Part shown: positions 7,446 through 12,332 of the stretch, one piece after another | Position numbering within the stretch: the stretch's first letter is position 1 | Layout: each line of letters opens with the position of its first letter | Virus record (IMG/VR): IMGVR_UViG_3300046009_006298 | Span: 1 to 21,275 of that record | DNA length: 21,275 nucleotides | Reading direction: 5' to 3' (one strand) | Source of the DNA: a virus | Program-made: the position numbers and the translations under genes | The notes under the pieces: model-generated | Told to the model about the DNA's origin: nothing | Databases searched by the model: none | What the model saw: only the letters and a program-made list of their open reading frames with translations

Positions 7446-7823
7446 ATGTCTGCATTGTACAACCTGAAAATGGGTAGCACCGATAGCAGTGACGTTAGTC
7501 GGGTCGTGGAAGCCATCAGCACGAATGGGGCTGTTAGTATTCCCGCCCGTGGCGAGAAGACCGTCTACATCACCAAGGGCAGTGGTGGAGCCTACATTTT
7601 GGCCGCGCCTACCTCTGGTACTCATGATGGCGTGCGCATCACGTTCATGAGTACCACGGCTTTTGCTCACACCGTCACGGTCACCACTATTGGCACGAAC
7701 GATGGCGGTACGGCCAGCGATGTCGGTACGTTTGGCGCGGCAAAAGGCAATAATTTTACCGTTGAGGCGTATGCCGGTGACTGGTGGGTTGTTGGTACGC
7801 CGGTAGGGATCACATTCGCCTAA
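7446..7823 (+). CDS. Putative capsid decoration protein (125 aa)
   Basis: A 125-residue, glycine-, threonine- and valine-rich protein with no charged helices, predicted to be all beta. It contains KTVYITKGSGGAYILAAPT, GVRITFMSTTAFAHTVTV and a final NNFTVEAYAGDWWVVG strand pair, a pattern often seen in phage surface or head-decoration beta-sandwiches. It has one of the best ribosome sites in the window (TAGGAGG before ATG 7446) and lies directly after the capsid gene, where decoration proteins usually sit and where high expression is needed. There is no recognisable catalytic motif. A small fibre-like domain or head-stabilising protein are alternatives. Confidence 0.6.
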   Translation: MSALYNLKMGSTDSSDVSRVVEAISTNGAVSIPARGEKTVYITKGSGGAYILAAPTSGTHDGVRITFMSTTAFAHTVTVTTIGTNDGGTASDVGTFGAAKGNNFTVEAYAGDWWVVGTPVGITFA

Positions 7824-8035
7824 TGCTGATTCAATTCAGTCGCGGCTATCGCGGCAAACTCACGCGAGAGATATTTTACGAAGCTGGTACTATTATCGAA
7901 TTCGATGATGGTGCGGCGGCAAATATCGTTGCGGAGGGCGCCGCGATAGTCGTGGAACCACCAACAGAGGAACCACCGGTAGAGGATGCGCCCAAGCCGA
8001 AGCGCGGGCGCCCCAAGAAAACTGCCGAGGAATAA
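7823..8035 (+). CDS. Small protein with C-terminal AT-hook motif (70 aa)
   Basis: The start ATG 7823 overlaps the previous stop (TAATG), so the gene is probably coupled to the decoration protein. Residues 1-42 form a compact beta-like unit (MLIQFSRGYRGKLTREIFYEAGTIIEF would be strands 1-3). Residues 43-58 are a Pro/Glu-rich linker (VVEPPTEEPPVEDAP). The end is PKPKRGRPKKTAEE, with the core R-G-R-P of an AT-hook that binds the minor groove of AT-rich DNA. Small proteins of the form 'beta unit plus acidic linker plus basic tail' recur in phage head regions, but I know no experimentally fixed role. The basic tail might contact packaged DNA or an acidic partner; that is inference. Confidence 0.68.
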   Translation: MLIQFSRGYRGKLTREIFYEAGTIIEFDDGAAANIVAEGAAIVVEPPTEEPPVEDAPKPKRGRPKKTAEE

Positions 8036-8038
8036 CGC

Positions 8039-8620
8039 ATGACCGCCTACTGCACACCGGGTGACGTGCGCGACGCGGCACGGCTTGACATTGCCAGCAC
8101 CAGCATGGATGCAGGCATTACACAGTTGATCGCCGCCGTGTCGCAACGGCTAGATCAACTGCACAACCTGCCGGCGGGCGGCTTTGCCGTAGCAGCGGAT
8201 ACTACTCGCTACTATGGCTACGACGCCATCCATCGCGGGCGGCTACATCTGGACGCGCCTTGCTTGTCCGTGACCACATTGACCAACGGTGATACGGTTA
8301 TCATTCCGTCTAACGCGTACCGATTGCATCCACGCAATGAGCCACGCAAGCACACCATAGAGTTAGTCAGCAGCGCGGGGTACGCCTGGGGGTTCTATGA
8401 TGATGGCGAAATCATCGTTGTCGGCAAGTTTGGCTACTCGCTGACCGTACCTGACAACGTTGCTGAGGCGTGCGCCATGTGGGCGGGATGGTTGCTGAAG
8501 CGCTATCAAAGCGCGTTGCAGGATGCCACCGCCAACCAGGAAATGGGGCAGCTTGTTTATAGTGAGTCTATCCCGAAACAGGTATTGGCGTTGCTACGAC
8601 CGAGGGGGCCAAGCTTATGA
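8039..8620 (+). CDS. Head-tail connector (adaptor) protein, gp6-like (193 aa)
   Basis: The N-terminus (MTAYCTPGDVRDAARLD...ITQLIAAVSQRLDQL) is the helical beginning typical of HK97 gp6/SPP1 gp15-like adaptor proteins: 'Y.tp.dvr...' followed by a helix that packs in the ring. The middle (residues about 50-130) is beta-rich (TRYYGYDAIHRGRLHLDAPCLSVTTL, YAWGFYDDGEIIVVGKFGY) and longer than in HK97 gp6. The C-terminal helix (VAEACAMWAGWLLKRYQ) is again typical, since adaptors end with a helix that inserts at the portal. The adaptor ring extends the portal and docks the tail. It begins 3 bases after the AT-hook gene and overlaps the next start as ATGA. Confidence 0.75.
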   Translation: MTAYCTPGDVRDAARLDIASTSMDAGITQLIAAVSQRLDQLHNLPAGGFAVAADTTRYYGYDAIHRGRLHLDAPCLSVTTLTNGDTVIIPSNAYRLHPRNEPRKHTIELVSSAGYAWGFYDDGEIIVVGKFGYSLTVPDNVAEACAMWAGWLLKRYQSALQDATANQEMGQLVYSESIPKQVLALLRPRGPSL

Positions 8621-9036
8621 GTCTAGACGCTGCCATTGATGGCCTGCGCACAAGGCTGGCAACCATGACCGGGCTGACACGCACCTACGCCGATCCGCCT
8701 GAAAGCATCAGCGAATTTCCATCGCTGATTGTTTATGGCACCGGTGGCGTGATGTACTATACCGCGTCCGGCGGTTACAGCTTGCACCGGCTGGTAGCTG
8801 ACATCTACCTGGCGCGTCAGTATCTACCCGAAACGGTAGACGCTGCCAAACCCTGGCCGGATCGGGCTTTCGCCGTGCTGAAAGCCGATCAAACGCTGGG
8901 CGGCGCTGTGTCTCATATCGTGTGGGATACCACCGGGGGACAGGGGCTGAACTACCGTTTCTTGCCGCTACAGTACAACACGACTACGTTGTTTGGTGTG
9001 CGGATTGAGGTTACAGTCAAGGTAAACGAGTCGTAA
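8617..9036 (+). CDS. Putative tail terminator / head-tail joining protein (139 aa)
   Basis: A 139-residue alpha/beta protein: N-terminal helix (LDAAIDGLRTRLATMTGL), then TYADPPESISEFPSLIVYG, an amphipathic central part, and a C-terminal beta strand pair (TTTLFGVRIEVTVKVNES). The pattern 'helix - PP.s..e.Ps.iv - long beta strands' resembles lambda gpU/HK97 gp10-downstream tail terminators, which cap the tube and join it to the head. Position between the connector and the tail-tube region agrees. I see no catalytic motif. It could instead be a stopper-type connector protein; the assignment rests on fold pattern and order, not on a diagnostic motif. Confidence 0.58.
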   Translation: MSLDAAIDGLRTRLATMTGLTRTYADPPESISEFPSLIVYGTGGVMYYTASGGYSLHRLVADIYLARQYLPETVDAAKPWPDRAFAVLKADQTLGGAVSHIVWDTTGGQGLNYRFLPLQYNTTTLFGVRIEVTVKVNES

Positions 9037-9527
9037 TGCACGACGCTTCATTCCGTGAGATGGCACGCATCCTGAAAACATGGCAAGGCAATGTCCCCCA
9101 TGTGCTTGACGTGGGTAGCGCTGACGTTAATGGCACCTATCGCCCGATTGCCAACTATCTGGGGTGGCGCTACACGGGCTTGGATGTGGCCGCCGGCCCC
9201 AACGTTGACATTGTAGCGCCCGATCCGTACCGGTTCCCGATTGATGATAGCGCCTATGACATCGTGATCAGCGGTAGCACGATGGAGCATGTACAGGCCA
9301 TTTGGCTGTGGGTTCCTGAGTTGGTGCGAGTACTGCGTCCTGGCGGTATGCTGGCGATCATCACGCATACCAACTACCCGTTGCACAGGTTTCCGGTGGA
9401 TTGCTGGCGCATCATGCCCGATGGAATGTCATACCTGTTTGATGCAACCGGCAAGCTGAAGAGTTACGATATTCGCATGTGCAACGAAACCGACATTAGC
9501 GGGGTGGCGTACAAATGCGCGTCCTGA
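9036..9527 (+). CDS. Class I SAM-dependent methyltransferase (163 aa)
   Basis: A compact Rossmann methyltransferase of the methyltransferase-11 type. Motif I is VLDVGSADVNG (residues 23-33), the SAM-binding glycine loop. GLDVAAGPNVD (48-58) carries the acidic residue that binds the ribose. YDIVISGSTMEH (74-85) is motif IV, and LRPGG (100-104) is the post-motif typical of small-molecule and sugar methyltransferases. HRFPVDCWRIMPDG (117-130) is a signature I know from methyltransferases found near sugar genes, rather than from DNA methylases; no DNA-methylase (D/N)PP(Y/F) motif is present. The protein is short, lacking most of a C-terminal half. It is coupled to the tail gene upstream (TAATG) and overlaps the glycosyltransferase by 13 bases. 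The substrate is unknown; a sugar put on the virion by the neighbour is the natural guess. Confidence 0.82.
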   Translation: MHDASFREMARILKTWQGNVPHVLDVGSADVNGTYRPIANYLGWRYTGLDVAAGPNVDIVAPDPYRFPIDDSAYDIVISGSTMEHVQAIWLWVPELVRVLRPGGMLAIITHTNYPLHRFPVDCWRIMPDGMSYLFDATGKLKSYDIRMCNETDISGVAYKCAS

Positions 9528-10168
9528 CCTACGTGCCACTAAATCCAACACAGCCACGCCTACACCCTCTCACCGCCGCCAGCATCGACAATCTAGTGTG
9601 GCCCGCCGCTATGCCGGTGGTGTACGGGCGCAACGATTCGCCCAATCGCATGGGTAAGTTTTACGACCTGTGCGACAAACACAACCAGGCGCGGGCAATG
9701 CTGCTGCAAGGTGGCTACGATGCGCTGTTGCTGGTGGAGGCGGATATGGTGATACCGCCCGATGCGTTGCAAAAGTTAGCGGCGCTAGATGTGCCGGTCG
9801 CCTATAGCCTGTATGTCAGCCGTGGTACGCCGCACGAGTGGCTGGCGTTGACCAGTCTCACCACCGATAGTCACGCTTTTGTTAGTGATGACGTTGCACA
9901 GGCACGGGCATGGTGGGGAACGCCAACCGAGAGCGCCGGGGTAGGCATGGGCTGCACGTTGATCCGCCGGGATGTGCTGGCAAAAATCGCCTTTCGCCTG
10001 GACAGGTTCGGCACAAACGCTGACGATTGGGCGTTCGCCCTGGATTGCGCCGCCTATGGGGTGCTACAGGTGAGCCACTGCGGTGTTGTGTGCGGCCACA
10101 TTGATGGCGATGCGGTGTTGTGGCCTGATGTGGACGCACCTGGATTGCTGAGGAAAGAGAAGTTATGA
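9515..10168 (+). CDS. GT-A-like glycosyltransferase (217 aa)
   Basis: The order of motifs fits a family 2-like GT-A nucleotide-sugar glycosyltransferase. An N-terminal strand (MRVLTYVPLNP) is followed by a helix with NQARAMLLQGGYDALLLVEADMVIPP, where E75-A-D77 is the DxD-like metal/nucleotide site. GVGMGCTLIRRDVL (142-155) is the acceptor-side loop, and N168-A-D170-D171-W supplies the likely catalytic acid pair ahead of a helix. No transmembrane segment or signal peptide is seen, so it acts in the cytoplasm. It overlaps the methyltransferase at its start and the next gene at its stop (ATGA), so it is embedded in the structural operon rather than loosely inserted. Virion protein glycosylation by phage enzymes has been reported in some actinobacteriophages; capsid, decoration or tube protein would be candidate acceptors here. 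Confidence 0.78.
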   Translation: MRVLTYVPLNPTQPRLHPLTAASIDNLVWPAAMPVVYGRNDSPNRMGKFYDLCDKHNQARAMLLQGGYDALLLVEADMVIPPDALQKLAALDVPVAYSLYVSRGTPHEWLALTSLTTDSHAFVSDDVAQARAWWGTPTESAGVGMGCTLIRRDVLAKIAFRLDRFGTNADDWAFALDCAAYGVLQVSHCGVVCGHIDGDAVLWPDVDAPGLLRKEKL

Positions 10169-10422
10169 ACACAGACATTGTCTACAAATACATCGGCAAC
10201 GGCGCTTTCGTGGTGGCTGATGTGCCAGTGCCGGCTCGCGACATTGCTGAATGGGAAGCCATGTTGTCGCCGGCACTGAAGGCGGCCATTGAGGCAAACA
10301 TTGCCAACGCGCCGGGGAGTTGTTTCGAGCGCGTGGAAGCGCCGCCACCGGTGACAACCACGAAGACGAAGGCGAGTGCCGTGCCGGTGGTTACGCCTGA
10401 ACTAGCGGCCACGGCTGAATAG
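10165..10422 (+). CDS. Small unknown protein before the tail-tube gene (85 aa)
   Basis: A short protein of a type I have seen near phage connector and tail genes but cannot name. It starts MNTDIVYKYIGNGAFVVADVPVPARD, a two-strand beta start followed by 'PARD(I/L)', then a helix (EWEAMLSPALKAAIEANIANAPG) and a low-complexity Pro/Thr/Ala tail (VTTTKTKASAVPVVTPELAATAE). The start overlaps the glycosyltransferase stop as ATGA. It is the last gene before the second RNA element, so it may end a transcript. No function should be assigned from the sequence. Confidence 0.7.
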   Translation: MNTDIVYKYIGNGAFVVADVPVPARDIAEWEAMLSPALKAAIEANIANAPGSCFERVEAPPPVTTTKTKASAVPVVTPELAATAE

Positions 10423-10451
10423 GTTATTGCCGCTCTAATTACATAAATCGC

Positions 10452-10518
10452 AACGTCTAACCGCCCAAGTGGGCCAGCGGCGTGTGAGTCTAGAAATAGG
10501 CTTGCACGCCGCTTTTTT
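10452..10518 (+). ncRNA. Structured leader RNA element, copy 2 (before tail-tube gene)
   Basis: Same order as copy 1: AACGTCTAACCG (10452-10463, identical 12 bases); a small hairpin G10463-C10474 through C10466-G10471 with AAGT loop; the box CCAGCGGCGT (10474-10483); then a 15-bp hairpin (10477-10491 with 10498-10512) with the same AGAAAT loop (10492-10497), and six T. The inner stem next to the loop is AGTCT/AGGCT here against AGATCGG/CCGGTTT in copy 1, so pairing and the loop are kept while the paired bases changed. CCGC (10461-10464) can pair with GCGG (10477-10480) as an alternative to the terminator stem. It ends 23 bases before the tail-tube start. No convincing promoter lies just upstream. 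Confidence 0.7.
10477..10518 (+). terminator. Intrinsic terminator-like hairpin, copy 2
   Basis: GCGGCGTG (10477-10484) pairs with CACGCCGC (10505-10512), followed by seven inner pairs and an AGAAAT loop, then TTTTTT (10513-10518). Form is that of a strong Rho-independent terminator. Again the tract is too close to the next start for an independent promoter in between. Confidence 0.7.
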
Positions 10519-10526
10519 GTTTCTAT

Positions 10527-10531
10527 GGAGG
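10527..10531 (+). promoter_or_regulatory. Ribosome binding site of tail-tube gene
   Basis: GGAGG lies 10 bases before ATG 10542 and is the site that decides this start. It sits inside a five-codon frame (ATG 10525, stop TAA 10540-10542) that reads MEDFK and overlaps the tail-tube start as TAATG. Confidence 0.75.
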
Positions 10532-10541
10532 ATTTTAAGTA

Positions 10542-11773
10542 ATGGCTACATACTCACCTTATTCCAATGCTAAGGTGCAACTGGGTTTGATCTGATCGTG
10601 GCCCAGTATAAACCCTTTCTGATTGACTTGAACGCTGAAACGCCAACAAGGGGCAAGCAAACGAAAGTTGTGCAGCCTGAGAGACTAAGTGAGAGGGCGC
10701 CGAAAGGCGATGCGATAGTCCGACCATACGCGAATAGAAGCGTATGAAACTAGCAGAAATGACTAGTTCGCAATATTTGTTGACAAAACAAGTATTGAAG
10801 CAACAAAAAGCGCGAATCGACAGCCGGAACCGCCGTCGCGGCATCTACAGTTTGGCGCGGCCCCTTCTCTATGATTGAGGATGCCCGCGAGCGCACAATC
10901 GTGGAGGAGCAAATCGGCGCCTTCGTCCAGGCAGAGCGAAGCTACGATTCGCTCATCTCTGCCCGTTGGTCACAGCCAGCAACGCCGCTCACCTACGAGC
11001 AAGTCTGTCACATTCTGGAAGCGGGTGTCAAGACCGTCACGCCCAGCGGCACCGGCGCCGTGAAAACGCGTGTCTACAACTATCCATTTTCGGGCACATC
11101 GGTCAACACGATCAAGACCTACACCATCGAAACCGGTAGCGCCACGGTGAGCGCCGATGTGTACGAGATGGAAATGGCGTTCGTGGAAGACTTCGAGTTC
11201 TCTGGGGCGTTCGGGGAAGCCTGGACGATGCAGAGTAACTGGGTGGGTCGCCAGATGACCGGCACCACGTTTACCAGCTCTCTGACGGCACCGACCGTCA
11301 ACGACTGCCTATTTAACCAAACGCTGCTGTACATCGACGCCAGCGGTGGCACCATCGGCACCACGCAGAAAAGCGGCGTGTTGACGGCGGCCAGTATCAA
11401 AGTAAAAACTGGCTTGATGCAAGTGCCGGTCGGGGACGGGCATCTGTACGCGGTTGACTACAAGTGGACGCAGCCTGAGATCACGTTTTCTCTCACAATG
11501 GAATTAGAAGACGCCAGTATTGTGGCGGCAGAGCGTGTCATCTATCGCGCCAACGGCACGCGCCTGCTTCGCCTCAAGGCTTCGCCGTCTGCCTCGCTGC
11601 AATTCCAGGTTGACATGGCGGCCAAGTACGACAGTATCAGCGACTACGAAAACAGCGACGGCAACACGACCGTCACGTTTGAGGGACACGGCGTCGCAAG
11701 CAGCGCTGACAGCCTGGCGCTGACTTTTACCATCCTCAATAGCGTTGCCGCTTTAGGGTCAGGGGGCCATTAA
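10542..11773 (+). CDS. Major tail tube protein, split by a group I intron (335 aa after splicing)
   Basis: Coding parts are 10542-10586 (15 codons) and 10811-11773. The exons join in frame to give KVQLG/RESTAGTAVAAS, where the slash marks the splice; this restores the 'lGrEstaGTaVaAt' N-terminal motif common in phage tail-tube and related virion proteins. Starting at 10871, the first ATG after the intron, would lose 35 residues and the motif. The mature protein is rich in Thr, Ser and beta strands (VYEMEMAFVEDFEFSGAFGEAWT, EITFSLTMELEDASI, LRLKASPSASLQFQVDMAAK, GNTTVTFEGHG), fitting the tube fold, and lies just before the tail chaperone pair and the tape measure. Tube subunits are made in hundreds of copies. 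Without splicing the ribosome meets TGA at 10593-10595 and makes only 17 residues, so the intron is essential for tail production. The homology assignment rests on motif and position. Confidence 0.83.
10587..10810 (+). ncRNA. Group I self-splicing intron, 224 nt, no endonuclease
   Basis: All key elements can be drawn. P1: exon CTGGGT (10581-10586) with GCCCAG (10601-10606), ending in the required U-G pair at the splice site. P10: CGTG (10597-10600) with CGCG, the first four bases of exon 2. P3: CCCTTTC (10613-10619) with GAGAGGG (10691-10697). P4: TTGaCTT (10623-10629) with AAGCAA (10655-10660), one bulged A. P7: GACTA (10683-10687) with TAGTC (10716-10720), in the usual 'GAGACTA...ATAGTCC' setting. 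P8: CGCC/GGCG with a GAAA loop (10698-10709). P9: CATACGC/GCGTATG (10725-10746), then two further hairpins (10748-10768 and 10771-10797). The last intron base is G10810. P5 and P6 (perhaps AAC-GAAA-GTT at 10660-10669) are less clear. An in-frame TGA 9 bases into the intron stops ribosomes before the core, as in known phage introns. Confidence 0.92.
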
Positions 11774-11775
11774 TC

Positions 11776-12102
11776 ATGAGCTTTTTAGCAGAGCAAACCA
11801 AGATCGTTGACGTGGGCGGTGGCAATACCGTCACCGTGCGCAAGATGACATTCGGCACGCGTCAGCGCATTCTGAGCAAGCACACAAAGTTAGATGTGCG
11901 GGCGCAAGACGTGACCATTGACCAGGCTATGCTGCGCTTTGATCAATTGCGGCTGAATATCGTGTCGTGGGCTGGCCCAGACTTTGACGGCTATCTCGTC
12001 ACCGACGAGAACATCGAACGGTTGCCGCCTGACATTGCCGATCAACTGTTGGGCGAGATTGACGAGTTCAACACCATCTCTGAGGACGAAAAAAAAGCAT
12101 AG
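11776..12102 (+). CDS. Tail assembly chaperone, first frame (lambda G-like, 108 aa)
   Basis: A small acidic protein located between tube and tape measure, the universal site of tail assembly chaperones, which coat the tape measure during tube assembly. Start ATG 11776 follows the tube gene by two bases. It begins with beta strands (TKIVDVGGGNTVTVRKMTFGTRQRIL) and continues as a mostly helical body (ITIDQAMLRF-like segment, DIADQLLGEIDEFN). The reading frame ends at TAG 12100 directly after a run of eight A. A -1 slip on that run leads into the next frame. No sequence family is certain by eye; the assignment uses position, size and the frameshift arrangement. Confidence 0.72.
   Translation: MSFLAEQTKIVDVGGGNTVTVRKMTFGTRQRILSKHTKLDVRAQDVTIDQAMLRFDQLRLNIVSWAGPDFDGYLVTDENIERLPPDIADQLLGEIDEFNTISEDEKKA
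12089..12096 (+). other. Slippery A8 tract for -1 programmed frameshift
   Basis: Reads GAA-AAA-AAA-GCA-TAG in the first chaperone frame. Eight A in a row (12089-12096) lie one codon before the stop. A -1 slip continues as AGC-ATA-GAG-CAG-GGC-ATG, which enters the second chaperone frame without meeting a stop. A GAGG sequence at 12082-12085, 3 bases upstream, could act as an internal ribosome-anchoring site. The fused product would be about 185 residues. Confidence 0.7.
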
Positions 12103-12110
12103 AGCAGGGC

Positions 12111-12332
12111 ATGAACCGCACCATCATCGACGGGGTTCCCTCTCCCATCGGTGGGCGCTATGCAGTGGAGATCACGGTGTGTGAGCAGATGGGCTGGACG
12201 TATGCCGATCTGCTGAACACACCGGCGGACATGGTAGACGAGATTGTGATTCGGCTCAACGCACAAGGCAAAGCCGATCGCCAGCGGCAAAAAGTGCAAG
12301 AGCAGAAGAGCAAGAGCAAGGGCAAGCGGTAA
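12111..12332 (+). CDS. Tail assembly chaperone, second frame (lambda T-like, 73 aa or frameshift tail)
   Basis: This frame is open from the slippery run through to 12332. It can begin at ATG 12111, but AGGG stands only one base before the ATG, a poor ribosome site; translation as the -1 extension of the first chaperone frame is more likely. It has a typical short chaperone tail fold (ICEQMGWTYADLLNTPADMVDEI-like helices, with ITVCEQMGWTYADL visible) and a very basic Lys/Gln-rich C-terminus (KVQEQKSKSKGKR). The T-type extension in lambda binds the tape measure. It ends as TAATG on the tape measure start. As in lambda GT, only a fraction of ribosomes would shift, making a small amount of the fused protein. 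Confidence 0.68.
   Translation: MNRTIIDGVPSPIGGRYAVEITVCEQMGWTYADLLNTPADMVDEIVIRLNAQGKADRQRQKVQEQKSKSKGKR

Larger units (their letters stand above)
10423..10541 (+). other. Intergenic region before tail-tube gene
   Basis: The second long gap. It holds RNA element copy 2, the tube ribosome site and a five-codon upstream frame (10525-10542). No promoter with good boxes was found. Confidence 0.85.

Noticed and set aside
6408-7670. 420-codon open frame on the minus strand inside the capsid gene
   Set aside because: The forward frame is a clear capsid protein. The reverse frame has no family motif and spans two forward genes.
10427-10447. TTGCCG and CATAAA as a promoter before RNA element copy 2
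   Set aside because: Spacing is only 9 bases and the boxes are weak.
10542-10810. Tube gene broken by an insertion or frameshift (pseudogene)
   Set aside because: The inserted 224 bases fold as a group I core with correct P1 and P10, and removal restores the frame exactly. A random insertion would not do so.
10871-11773. Tube protein starting at ATG 10871
   Set aside because: The 60 bases before it code in frame for RESTAGTAVAAS and following residues, and there is no ribosome site. The spliced start at 10542 explains all of this.
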